Assembly (NCBI GenBank): GCA_040881505.1
Contig: JBBEDC010000035.1
Span: 1 to 20,799, forward strand
Reading direction: 5' to 3'
Source of the DNA: JBBEDC01 sp040881505
Lineage (GTDB): Bacteria; Patescibacteriota; Andersenbacteria; UBA10190
DNA: 20,799 bases
Shown here: positions 1 through 7,011 of the stretch, piece by piece
Layout: each line of letters starts with the position of its first letter
Numbering within the stretch: position 1 is the first letter of the stretch
Program-made: the position numbers and the translations under genes
The notes under the pieces: model-generated
Seen by the model: the letters and a program-made list of their open reading frames with translations, nothing else
What the model was told of the DNA's origin: nothing
Database searches by the model: none

Positions 1-608
1 ACGAACACAAACCCCGGATAGCGCTGCTCCTGCCACTTGGACTGGCTGCTTTTCGTGAGCTGAACAATATCTGTGCCTACCGGCGCTACAATACGACCGT
101 TAATTTTGAGTTGGTCCCGCCAGACCATCGGTATCGCTATTCCTGCTGCCGCAGCAATAATCCTGTCGAACGGAGCGCCTTTCGAATACCCTTTCGAAGC
201 GCTCATGCAATGCACTTCTACAATGCCAGCACCTATATAGTTATATGCTTCAATATTTTTCCTGCCCCACTCGCATAGCTCCAGCACGATTTCCAATACC
301 ACAACATGCCCTGAAGATCTGACAATGTGCGCCAGGAGCGCGCTCTGCCATCCAGAACCGAATCCGACATCAAGCACCGTATTTCCCGGCCGCGGCTGCA
401 GCAACTCAAGCATGACTGCCACTGTATACGGCTGCGAGATAGTCTGTCCGGACAGGGTTGGCAGCGCAACATCCATGTACGCCGCCTCAGTCGTCTCCGG
501 TGACACGAAGTCCGCGCGATCAATCGCTCGAAATGCGTTGATAATAGCAGGGGTGTGCAACACGCCGTCTGCAACAAGGCTATCGACCAAGTGATCATTG
601 CCTGACAT
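1..608 (-). CDS. pcm: Protein-L-isoaspartate O-methyltransferase (5' part, runs off left edge)
   Basis: This enzyme uses S-adenosylmethionine to methylate isoaspartyl residues in aged proteins, starting their repair in the cytoplasm. About 202 residues are visible from ATG at 608; the C-terminus lies beyond base 1. The N-terminal helical region is followed by SGQTISQPYTVAVM (residues 53-66), the family's substrate-binding signature. The SAM motif I is DVGFGSGW (80-87), and APFDRIIAAAA and the INGRIVAPVG strand follow in the expected order. Motif I reads GFGSG where GTGSG is usual, a mild change. An overlapping open frame at 233-598 is out of frame and low in plausibility. The gene is divergent from the amidase gene, 84 bp away. 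A hexamer AATAAT ends 7 nt before the ATG and there is no well-spaced Shine-Dalgarno, so the mRNA may be leaderless. Family assignment is secure. Confidence 0.93.
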   Translation of the reverse strand, partial: MSGNDHLVDSLVADGVLHTPAIINAFRAIDRADFVSPETTEAAYMDVALPTLSGQTISQPYTVAVMLELLQPRPGNTVLDVGFGSGWQSALLAHIVRSSGHVVVLEIVLELCEWGRKNIEAYNYIGAGIVEVHCMSASKGYSKGAPFDRIIAAAAGIAIPMVWRDQLKINGRIVAPVGTDIVQLTKSSQSKWQEQRYPGFVF

Positions 609-615
609 ACCCTCT

Positions 616-643
616 ATTATTCCTCTCCCATACCGACAAACAA
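616..643 (-). promoter_or_regulatory. Putative promoter of pcm
   Basis: On the minus strand TTGTTT (643-638) is followed by a 16-base spacer and AATAAT (621-616). The start codon begins 7 nt after the -10, so transcription would begin at or within a base or two of the ATG. AGAGGGT lies between the -10 and the ATG but is too close to act as a normal Shine-Dalgarno. Confidence 0.45.
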
Positions 644-692
644 GATAACTCTGCATAAAAACAGTAGCGCACAGTACGCTTAACATCGTATA

Positions 693-1526
693 GTGAAGGA
701 CGTGGAATCAGCGCCAACTTCCCGACGCATTGTATTAGCCCTTGCCGGCATATGCATCACCATTGCCGGTATTAGCATACTGAGCGCCCGGTATCTCCTC
801 CAAGCCAGTGACAATACCTCTTCTTACACAACGGATGAGGTCGGCTTTGAATTTATCGAAGGAGCGCTCCCTGAAATGGGAGTCGGGCTAAATGGCAAAT
901 ACCTACCCTCCGAACTAGAGAATTGGCAACGGCCGGCGGGTACGACTCGCGTCGGCATCCAGGCCGGGCACTGGAAAAACGATGAGGTGCCTCAAGAGCT
1001 AGAAGGACTTACACGAAATGGCGGCGGGGCAATTGGAGGCGGCACGAATGAACGTGCGGTCGTGCTAAACATTGCCGAGCAGGTAGTAGCGCTGCTGCAG
1101 GCGCAGGGTATAGAGGCGGATCTTTTACCAACAACCGTTCCGCCTGGGTATATCGCCGATGCATTCGTATCGATTCATGCAGATGGCAACCTCAACTCAT
1201 CGGTATCAGGATTTAAAATTGCCGGACCAAGACGAGACTATTCACAAAAATCTCCCACCCTCGAAAAGCAGTTGTACGCCACATACGAAAAAGCCACGCA
1301 ACTGCCGCAGGATCCAAGCATCTCTCACCGGATGCGCGGATACTACGCCTTCAACTGGCGCCGATACGAGCATGCAATTCATCCGATGACACCAGCCGTT
1401 ATTGTTGAAACCGGATTTTTAACCAGCCCGGCTGATCGACAAATCATTGTCGCTACCCCACAGCGCGCCGCCCAGGGAATATCGGAAGGGATACAAGCAT
1501 TCCTGCAAGGCGAAGGGCTGCTCTAG
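693..1526 (+). CDS. Membrane-anchored N-acetylmuramoyl-L-alanine amidase (Amidase_3)
   Basis: This is a predicted zinc amidase that cuts the bond between N-acetylmuramic acid and L-alanine of peptidoglycan, outside the membrane, for cell separation or wall turnover. It starts at GTG (277 aa). Residues 1-12 are polar and basic, and residues 13-32 form one hydrophobic anchor. After a linker of about 50 residues the Amidase_3 fold begins at VGIQAGHWK. Zinc ligands are H93, E120 (in GGTNERAVVLNIA) and H162 (in SIHADG); the catalytic glutamate is E239 in PAVIVETGFLTSPAD. All key residues are present, although the first motif is AGHWK instead of the usual PGHGG. TAACAT (681-686) lies 6 nt before the GTG and no Shine-Dalgarno is seen. 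The next gene starts 25 bp downstream on the same strand, so they may be co-transcribed. AmiC/CwlD-type naming is possible, but I cannot choose a symbol. Confidence 0.9.
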   Translation: MKDVESAPTSRRIVLALAGICITIAGISILSARYLLQASDNTSSYTTDEVGFEFIEGALPEMGVGLNGKYLPSELENWQRPAGTTRVGIQAGHWKNDEVPQELEGLTRNGGGAIGGGTNERAVVLNIAEQVVALLQAQGIEADLLPTTVPPGYIADAFVSIHADGNLNSSVSGFKIAGPRRDYSQKSPTLEKQLYATYEKATQLPQDPSISHRMRGYYAFNWRRYEHAIHPMTPAVIVETGFLTSPADRQIIVATPQRAAQGISEGIQAFLQGEGLL

Positions 1527-1551
1527 TACCCGTAGGAAAAAAGAGGGTACG

Positions 1552-3069
1552 ATGCAGAATATGACATCCAAGACATCCTGGTATGGTTTTCTTCTGGCAG
1601 TTGGAGCAGCTTCAACTGCAGCTGAAATTGCCGGCCTTCGGTTTTTAGCGCCCTTATTCGGCTCTTCCTTGCCTATCTGGGGATCAGTGATCGCCATCGT
1701 TATCGGCGGCCTAGCCTGGGGATACACCCGGGGCGGACAACTGGCCCGGAGGACGGTCACAGTCCACGATGTTCACCGCTACGCCGCCCTGGCAGCCGCC
1801 CTATTCCTCTTTATGCCCCTGGCGTTTCGCTTAGCACTCACTATGCGCAACGAATACTTTGCTACCGGCCTCTCCTCCTACCTTCTGGCCGCCTTCGCCA
1901 TTTCATTTCTGATCCTTCTGCTCCCTTCAATCACATTCGGCACTGTTACACCGCTGGCAGTTCAAATAGAGGCGCTGTTGCAGGGACAACCGGCCGGAAC
2001 TGTCGCCGGACGCGTATTCACTCTGACAACAATTGGCAGCCTCCTTGGCATTCTCATCCCTTCTTTTCTCACCATCCCCTTCCTCGGAACACATGCGACT
2101 ACTTGGATATTTGCGCTGCCTGTACTGTTGTTTGCCCTTCGCTCGATTACAACCCGCCATCCGCTGCATACTACGACAGCCTTTCTAATAATCGCAGCTA
2201 TTGTATCTACTTTAGTGCCTCCGCGCCTGGATGCGTCAGTGATATTTGAAGACGAAACCCAGCACCAGCGAGTGGTGGTGTATGAGAGAGGGCATCAGCG
2301 ACAGCTTACGTTTGATACCGGCTTCAGTATTCAGTCGGTCATAACTGACGGCACGTATGCGGACGGGTACTGGGATTACCTAGCTGCTTTGCCAGTTCTG
2401 TTGCCGCCCTCCGCCGATACCTCGGTGCTCGTCCTCGGCGCAGCCGCTTCCACTACCGAGCGTCAGCTGTCGCGCCTGTGGGGAAATATACGGATGTTTC
2501 AATTCACCAGCGTTGATCTGGATCACGACCTGTTCGGTATTGCAGATACCTACTTCGACCCTCCACCTCGGACAACGATCGCTTCCGACGCACGTACGTT
2601 TGTGGCGGCAGATACCAATACATACGATCTGATCGTGCTTGATGTATATACCAGAGAATTTGCTGTTCCGTTTCACCTAGCTACCACAGAATTCTTCGCC
2701 GAAATACAGCCAAGACTACATCCTGGCGGTATTTTTGCTATTAATGTAAATGCTGTTTCCTCTGACACGCTGTGGCTGCGCAGCTTGGGAAGAACGCTCA
2801 ACGAAGTATTCGAACATACTTTCCTCGTTCACGTTCCGCACTCCTGCAACTACCTCCTCCTAGCCTCCTCCACTCCGGATCTTCGTGTAACAAGCGAAGT
2901 GCCAGAGGCCGTGACGCCGCTGATAGATGCCTTGCTGTCCGCAGCCCCACCTCGCACCGATGGCCTGCTGCTAACCGACAATCGCTCTCCGACTGATATG
3001 CTGGGCCTGCTGGCACTCATTCAACAGGCGCCAAGTGGGAATAATACGGAGGCTACCTGCGCGGCATAG
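1552..3069 (+). CDS. Membrane protein with spermidine-synthase-like methyltransferase-fold domain
   Basis: The protein is 505 aa from ATG 1552, preceded by AAGAGGG about 5 nt upstream. A longer in-frame start at 1447 would overlap the amidase gene and is not favoured. Residues 10-225 are hydrophobic with about 6-7 membrane helices, as in the 'fused MFS/spermidine synthase' family. Residues 235-490 resemble the SpeE Rossmann domain: DTGFSIQSVITDGTY (255-269), VLVLGAAAST (292-301), TSVDLDHDLFGIADTYF (319-335), SDARTF (345-350), YDLIVLDVYTREFAVPFHLATTEFF (358-382) and PGGIFAINVNA (391-401). The glycine-rich nucleotide motif is eroded to GAAAS, and polyamine-binding residues are not obvious, so spermidine synthesis is doubtful. 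Proteins of this layout are common in bacteria but mostly lack a proven reaction. It probably forms a two-gene unit with the amidase 25 bp upstream, which hints at an envelope role (inference). Confidence 0.82.
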   Translation: MQNMTSKTSWYGFLLAVGAASTAAEIAGLRFLAPLFGSSLPIWGSVIAIVIGGLAWGYTRGGQLARRTVTVHDVHRYAALAAALFLFMPLAFRLALTMRNEYFATGLSSYLLAAFAISFLILLLPSITFGTVTPLAVQIEALLQGQPAGTVAGRVFTLTTIGSLLGILIPSFLTIPFLGTHATTWIFALPVLLFALRSITTRHPLHTTTAFLIIAAIVSTLVPPRLDASVIFEDETQHQRVVVYERGHQRQLTFDTGFSIQSVITDGTYADGYWDYLAALPVLLPPSADTSVLVLGAAASTTERQLSRLWGNIRMFQFTSVDLDHDLFGIADTYFDPPPRTTIASDARTFVAADTNTYDLIVLDVYTREFAVPFHLATTEFFAEIQPRLHPGGIFAINVNAVSSDTLWLRSLGRTLNEVFEHTFLVHVPHSCNYLLLASSTPDLRVTSEVPEAVTPLIDALLSAAPPRTDGLLLTDNRSPTDMLGLLALIQQAPSGNNTEATCAA

Positions 3070-3079
3070 CCTTAAGGGG

Positions 3080-3107
3080 TTGCAAAAATATCTCAGTTGC
3101 CTATGCT
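3080..3107 (+). promoter_or_regulatory. Putative promoter of the SET-domain gene
   Basis: TTGCAA (3080-3085), a 16-base spacer and TATGCT (3102-3107) lie in the 47-bp gap after the spermidine-synthase-like gene. The ATG at 3117 starts 9 nt after the -10, which predicts a leader of 0-3 nt. Confidence 0.55.
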
Positions 3108-3116
3108 GGTACCTTC

Positions 3117-3515
3117 ATGCCATACAAATATCCGCGAACAACAAAACACGACTTTGTCGTCCGTCGCAGCAGCGCCGGGCTTGGGTTATTTGCCGAAAGC
3201 GAGATTGCAAAAGACGACTTTGTCACCGAATATCATGGGCCGCTACTGAGCCAAGATGAAGCTGATGAAAAAGGTGGAAAATATTTGTTCGCTATCGACA
3301 AAAAGTTAACGATCGACGGCAGCTCTCGAAAGAATACCGCTCGATATCTGAACCATTCCTGCAAACCGAACTGTGAGCCGGAAATTGACGGCAAGCGTAT
3401 ATATATTTACGCCAAGAAAAAAATACAGCCTGGAGAAGAGCTCACCTACAACTACGGGAAAGAGTATTTCAACGACTATATCAAACCGTACGGCTGCCGA
3501 TGCAGCAGCCACTGA
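3117..3515 (+). CDS. Small SET-domain protein (putative protein-lysine methyltransferase)
   Basis: This 132-aa protein is almost entirely one SET domain, the fold that transfers methyl groups from SAM to lysines. Recognisable motifs are RRSSAGLGLFAESEI (16-30, with the GxG SAM loop), EYHG (38-41), ARYLNHSCKPNCEPEI (75-90, the NHSC pseudoknot motif) and PGEELTYNYGKEY (105-117, with the catalytic-region tyrosines). It ends GCRCSSH, a shortened post-SET CxC in which the usual third cysteine is absent. The length fits minimal bacterial and viral SET proteins. The ATG is chosen because the promoter sits directly upstream and the N-terminus matches the domain start. The gene is tail-to-tail with the next one, only 6 bp between stop codons. 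The substrate is unknown; ribosomal or DNA-binding proteins are possible targets (inference). Confidence 0.9.
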   Translation: MPYKYPRTTKHDFVVRRSSAGLGLFAESEIAKDDFVTEYHGPLLSQDEADEKGGKYLFAIDKKLTIDGSSRKNTARYLNHSCKPNCEPEIDGKRIYIYAKKKIQPGEELTYNYGKEYFNDYIKPYGCRCSSH

Positions 3516-3521
3516 AGATTG

Positions 3522-4376
3522 CTAGTTAACTTCTAGCACCAGCGTGCCTTCAACCGCATCGGTTACGGTCCCTGATCCGTCATCCGGAAACACACGAACC
3601 CAGAAGGCGTAGTTGCCTGGTTGCGGGAATGTAAGGGGACCTACTACCGATTCCGTGTCTCCGGATTGATTAAATTGAGGGTGATCAAGGACATAAAAAT
3701 TATCGAGCTGAGGCGCGGCGAGGATATAAAAATGATCGAAGTCGGCAAGCAGCGGCACTTGTTCACCAGCGGCATTTTCCGCTACGACCGTAAACGTGCC
3801 TGGTGTTCCAGCTGTAAGTGAATACGGCAAAATCTTTAAGGTGTATTGCTGCCCTGGCTGAAAGTTCACAGCCGGCACCTCACTATACGCGTCAACAGCA
3901 GCAGGCGCGTTTTCTACTTCGGGCAAGTCCATCATAAAGCGAGCAATATAGTCAGAACTTGATCCGTGATGGTCAACGGTCTGATTGTTATTGATCTCAA
4001 TCCAAACCGTGTAGTCTGACCGTTCCGTAAATACATGTGTAAACTCGTACACTCCTGTTTTCGAATTGGTCAGCTCATCAATATGGTAAAACCATACGTC
4101 TCCGAGATTGTTGCTCACGATACTGGCATGCGGATATATTTCCTGAGCCGCCAGATCAATCGGCTGACCATCAAGCTTTACGGTAAAACTCATTTCAACC
4201 GCTTCTCCTACCTCCGGCGTAAATGTATCGGCTGCAATCGAAACCTCATATGGCACTTTATCATGCAGCACTTCAAGCTGAGGCGCCTCCTGGCCGCCAC
4301 GCAAATACACCATCGCGCCCAGCAAGATCACTGCCGCTATTCCTAGTAACGCATAGCTGTTTTTTGTCCAAGCCAT
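3522..4376 (-). CDS. Membrane-anchored protein with two Ig-like (YtkA/CopC-like) domains
   Basis: The protein is 284 aa from ATG 4376 (MAWTKNSY...). Residues 7-25 form one hydrophobic signal-anchor; the rest is extracytoplasmic. Two similar beta-sandwich halves can be seen. Half one (about 40-140) runs from PYEVSIAADTFTPEVGEAV to VYEFTHVFTERSDYTVWIEI. Half two (about 175-284) runs from QQYTLKILPYSLTAGTPGTF to VGPLTFPQPGNYAFWVRVFPDDG. Each half ends with the same pattern of F, P or R, then a YxxW strand, which suggests an internal duplication. The pattern resembles YtkA-like and CopC-like domains, some of which bind metals, but a clear copper site (paired His/Met) is not evident. Possible roles are surface binding or adhesion. 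A TTG-initiated longer form from 4400 is possible but has no supporting signal. Confidence 0.72.
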   Translation of the reverse strand: MAWTKNSYALLGIAAVILLGAMVYLRGGQEAPQLEVLHDKVPYEVSIAADTFTPEVGEAVEMSFTVKLDGQPIDLAAQEIYPHASIVSNNLGDVWFYHIDELTNSKTGVYEFTHVFTERSDYTVWIEINNNQTVDHHGSSSDYIARFMMDLPEVENAPAAVDAYSEVPAVNFQPGQQYTLKILPYSLTAGTPGTFTVVAENAAGEQVPLLADFDHFYILAAPQLDNFYVLDHPQFNQSGDTESVVGPLTFPQPGNYAFWVRVFPDDGSGTVTDAVEGTLVLEVN

Positions 4377-4467
4377 ATATCTATCTTTTGTGTAGCCCAA
4401 ATCCGCCGCTCAAGCAAGTAGTATCCCACGCGGAGGGTCAGCATAGCCTTCCTGCAACACCCCACGT

Positions 4468-4496
4468 TTGCCAACCTGCTCAATTGCGACAATACT
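4468..4496 (+). promoter_or_regulatory. Putative promoter of the 4503 gene
   Basis: TTGCCA (4468-4473), a 17-base spacer and AATACT (4491-4496) precede the ATG at 4503 by 6 nt. No Shine-Dalgarno is present. The geometry predicts a leaderless mRNA and supports ATG 4503 over the in-frame TTG at 4497. Confidence 0.5.
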
Positions 4497-4502
4497 TTGA
4501 GC

Positions 4503-5111
4503 ATGACTAAACAAAACATTTTCATCCTCCTTATATTCTTCGTCCTAGCCGGAGTGGCCCTTGTCTTTTCTATGACAACTCCGCCAGAGCAACCTAGCGG
4601 TCAGTCTCCTAACAACACCCCCCCGGCGTCAGAGGATTCCCGACTCTATGAGTCGGATACGTATGGCATTAGCTTTCGATATCCCGCTACATACTTTGCA
4701 ACCGAAAGATCTGTTGGCACTCCCGATATGCCACAACAGGCTATTATCCTAGCTGAAGATACACAGGAAAATCGCGATCTGTTTGAAGGCCGCAATACTG
4801 AACCACGCGAAGGTCCGATTGCAATTACGATCGATATTTATGAAAATCCGCAGAAGCTTTCGCCCCAGGACTGGATTCAGAGCAGCACGAACTGGACTTT
4901 AAGCAACCAACAGCTCACGCCAACTACAGTTGATAACAAAGAAGGCCTATCATACTCCTGGTCAGGCCTGTACGAAGGCAAGTCAACTGTCATCACAAAC
5001 GAACAATACGCATATGTCATCTCAACCACTTGGCTCTTGCCGTCTGATCCAACGATCGAAGATTACAACACGGTTTTGAATTCACTGCGAATCAGCTCGG
5101 AAACAAAATAA
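4503..5111 (+). CDS. Small exported/anchored protein of unknown function
   Basis: The protein is 202 aa. Residues 1-23 (MTKQNIFILLIFFVLAGVALVFS) are a signal-anchor. A proline- and serine-rich linker follows (about 26-45) and then a globular domain beginning SDTYGISFRYPATYFATE. The strand pattern, YGISFRYPA near the start and YVISTTWLLPSDPTIEDYNTVLNSLRIS at the end, resembles the PsbP-like fold seen in many small exported proteins of CPR and Gram-positive bacteria. That fold assignment is tentative and no catalytic residues are visible. There are no cysteines for a lipobox. The 3' end overlaps the 3' end of the convergent TauE gene by 20 bp (5092-5111), so the two messages are antisense at their ends. 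Confidence 0.75.
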   Translation: MTKQNIFILLIFFVLAGVALVFSMTTPPEQPSGQSPNNTPPASEDSRLYESDTYGISFRYPATYFATERSVGTPDMPQQAIILAEDTQENRDLFEGRNTEPREGPIAITIDIYENPQKLSPQDWIQSSTNWTLSNQQLTPTTVDNKEGLSYSWSGLYEGKSTVITNEQYAYVISTTWLLPSDPTIEDYNTVLNSLRISSETK

Positions 5112-5817
5112 GCTTCAGGCCGATTAGTAAAAGAAAGACAGCAACAACGGTGCGGAACTGTTTTTGCGGTACGTGATCGACGATCTTTCTGGCCACTTGC
5201 GCCCCCGCAAACGAGACGGGAATAAGGATTAACAGACTCCACCACAACCGATTAGATAACGTTGCCCCGCCAGCCACATATGTCACGACACGCGTTACAT
5301 CAACCATTAACCCAATAGCCCCAGCGGTAGCTATATACACTGCCTTTCGAAGATTGAAAGCTGATAGGAACATACTGCGGATGGGGCCTCCAATACCAAA
5401 CATGCCGGCAAAAAATCCTGACAGCGCTCCACCGATAAGGACTGCTATATTTCCGCGGGAAATGCGGAAATTCTTTTGAGCGACCAGAAATATTGCATAG
5501 CCCGCCAAGAATGCGCCAAGCAGACGCATCAGTATCTCCTCCCCAGCTCCCAATGATATCGATGCACCAATGTAGCTTGTTGCAAGACCAACTCCCCCAA
5601 GAAGTATGAGGAGTCGTACATTCACCCCTTGCCTAAATAACATAACCTTCCATAAGTCCCCGAACCAATGGACAATAGCGACCAGAAATATCGCTTCCAC
5701 CGCTGGCAGAACCAACACCAGAATTGGAATCATAATCGTTGAAGTGCCGAACCCGGTGATCGTCCCAACACTCGCGGCCACAAACGTGAGTATGGCCAGA
5801 AGAAAAATATCGATCAT
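5092..5817 (-). CDS. TauE/SafE-family membrane permease
   Basis: The protein is 241 aa from ATG 5817, with about 7-8 membrane helices. The family (TauE/SafE, DUF81) exports or imports sulfite, sulfoacetate and other small organic anions. The characteristic repeat is visible: GTITGFGTSTIMIPILVLVLPAVEAIFLVAIVHWFGDL in the first half and GALSGFFAGMFGIGGPIRSMFLSAFNLRKAVYIATAG in the second, both with a glycine-rich loop followed by a long helix. The ATG overlaps the stop codon of the upstream gene as TGATG (5819-5815), with GGTGAGGG as a Shine-Dalgarno about 5 nt before it, so translation is probably coupled. The upstream partners are a polytopic protein and a 59-residue protein. The substrate cannot be read from sequence. 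Confidence 0.88.
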   Translation of the reverse strand: MIDIFLLAILTFVAASVGTITGFGTSTIMIPILVLVLPAVEAIFLVAIVHWFGDLWKVMLFRQGVNVRLLILLGGVGLATSYIGASISLGAGEEILMRLLGAFLAGYAIFLVAQKNFRISRGNIAVLIGGALSGFFAGMFGIGGPIRSMFLSAFNLRKAVYIATAGAIGLMVDVTRVVTYVAGGATLSNRLWWSLLILIPVSFAGAQVARKIVDHVPQKQFRTVVAVFLLLIGLKLILFPS

Positions 5818-6758
5818 CACGCCCTCACCTTCACCGGCCAACCTTCAACGATAAGGTGGCCGATAAATCCGCCTGCGATTACAGCAGCATATATGGCAAA
5901 TAGCGCCATATACGGAAGCGAAATATTCGGTACGAAATCAAGAAAGGTGATCGTATTCCAGGAAACAAGGGAGGTTGCACCGAAAAGTCCCAGTATGATA
6001 TTTAATGGATTTGGAATCTTGCGTTCTTTCTTTAGATACCCTGCCGCGCGGCGCGTTAAGGGACCGGATAACAGAATACCGTTGATAAGGAGGATACCAA
6101 TAACGGTTTGCATGAAGAAAAACCGCGCATCAAGCCGCAAAGCTTCGCCGAGAATAAGGTACGTACTCATAATATCGATTGCCAGGCCGGCAAGAATAAA
6201 TACGGTGAACCGATCAAATGATTCAGTCAGTCGAGCTAAAAGTTTACGGTTGTGCCGGCATACGAAAAAGAGGTAATCAAGAATAATAACCGTTCCTAGC
6301 GTGAGGATAGAGTGCCAACCGTGCCACACATATGAAACCTCCTTAAGATCAATGTTATCCGATACGGCATACGTGCTAATCAACAAACTCATCACTATGA
6401 AATACAAGAAATGGTACAGCTTTGGCACTCGGGCCAACCCTCTTCGGCTGGTAGCCAGCAACACTACTAGCACTATAACCAGCGGCAACTGCAAAACATA
6501 TGAGCGGGCAAGATCAGCAGCGGCCGGGTCGAGGGAAATTCCCACATGCGCTTCAGCTAAAGAGTAGCCGACGAATCCGATCAGCCAGGCAGCAATATAC
6601 ACAACCGCGGCAGCAGCCATAATCGGTTCTAGCAAACGCGATAACTTGCCGTGCTGTCGGTTAAAGAGCAGCCAGCCATGCAGTCCAGCCGCGCCGGCTA
6701 CGGCTCCTGACACCTGGCGGACAAACGCCATGATTTCAAAAACGCTAACTTCGAACAT
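5817..6758 (-). CDS. Unrecognised polytopic membrane protein with conserved-looking histidines
   Basis: The protein is 313 aa from ATG 6758, with an alternative start at 6731 (MAFVRQ...). It has about eight hydrophobic segments, near residues 11-31, 47-67, 88-101, 114-132, 148-166, 184-203, 213-231, 253-273 and 284-304. Five histidines lie in or at the edges of these: H27 (GLHGW), H116, H146 and H149 (YVWHGWHSILTLG) and H301. A positively charged stretch RHNRKLLARL follows the fifth helix, and KKERK lies before the eighth. Histidines in opposite helices could bind heme or a metal, but I do not recognise a known family, so this is a guess. The gene overlaps the 59-residue protein by 14 bp at the start and TauE by one base at the end, so it is the middle gene of a three-gene unit. 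Confidence 0.72.
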   Translation of the reverse strand: MFEVSVFEIMAFVRQVSGAVAGAAGLHGWLLFNRQHGKLSRLLEPIMAAAAVVYIAAWLIGFVGYSLAEAHVGISLDPAAADLARSYVLQLPLVIVLVVLLATSRRGLARVPKLYHFLYFIVMSLLISTYAVSDNIDLKEVSYVWHGWHSILTLGTVIILDYLFFVCRHNRKLLARLTESFDRFTVFILAGLAIDIMSTYLILGEALRLDARFFFMQTVIGILLINGILLSGPLTRRAAGYLKKERKIPNPLNIILGLFGATSLVSWNTITFLDFVPNISLPYMALFAIYAAVIAGGFIGHLIVEGWPVKVRA

Positions 6759-6924
6759 AGCGTGATAGGTATTTCCCGACAACAAAGGATACGCCGATAA
6801 AATACAATCCCTGCGCACCGAACCATAATCCAACCCGTCCGACAGCTAGGAGCGGTAAGCTGGTAAGTAGAAGGATTGCCGCTACAAGGATGATCAACTC
6901 ACCCACAGTAAACCACGACTTCAT
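6745..6924 (-). CDS. 59-residue two-helix membrane protein
   Basis: The protein is 59 aa from ATG 6924. Two hydrophobic segments (about residues 9-25 and 31-50) are joined by GRVGLW, and the C-terminus is basic (KYLSRYVRS). A perfect TATAAT with an upstream TG (extended -10) ends 6 nt before the ATG, which is strong support for this start over longer in-frame forms. It is the first gene of a unit with the polytopic protein (overlap 6745-6758) and TauE. No family is recognised. A partner subunit of the polytopic protein is a reasonable inference from the overlap. Confidence 0.7.
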   Translation of the reverse strand: MKSWFTVGELIILVAAILLLTSLPLLAVGRVGLWFGAQGLYFIGVSFVVGKYLSRYVRS

Positions 6925-6930
6925 GAGTTG

Positions 6931-6939
6931 ATTATAGCA
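6931..6939 (-). promoter_or_regulatory. Extended -10 promoter element of the 59-aa/8-helix/TauE unit
   Basis: On the minus strand TGCTATAAT gives a consensus TATAAT (6936-6931) with the TGn extension. The ATG starts 6 nt later. No good -35 is seen, as is usual for extended -10 promoters. Confidence 0.6.
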
Positions 6940-7011
6940 CATGCAACGAAACCGCTTGCGGTAGGATGAAACACTATATACAGCAATGCGGGAATGCGAT
7001 ATATAGATGGT

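Noticed and set aside
233..598. Open frame of 121 codons on the minus strand
   Set aside because: It overlaps pcm out of frame and is rich in Arg, Cys and Trp, while the pcm frame has clear family motifs.
1447..1551. Longer start of the spermidine-synthase-like protein
   Set aside because: It overlaps the amidase coding end, and ATG 1552 has a Shine-Dalgarno and a sensible membrane start.
6994..7011. ATG six codons upstream in the Gmad2-GerMN gene
   Set aside because: TATATA at 7000-7005 would lie inside the coding sequence, while it sits 6 nt before ATG 7012, matching the other genes.
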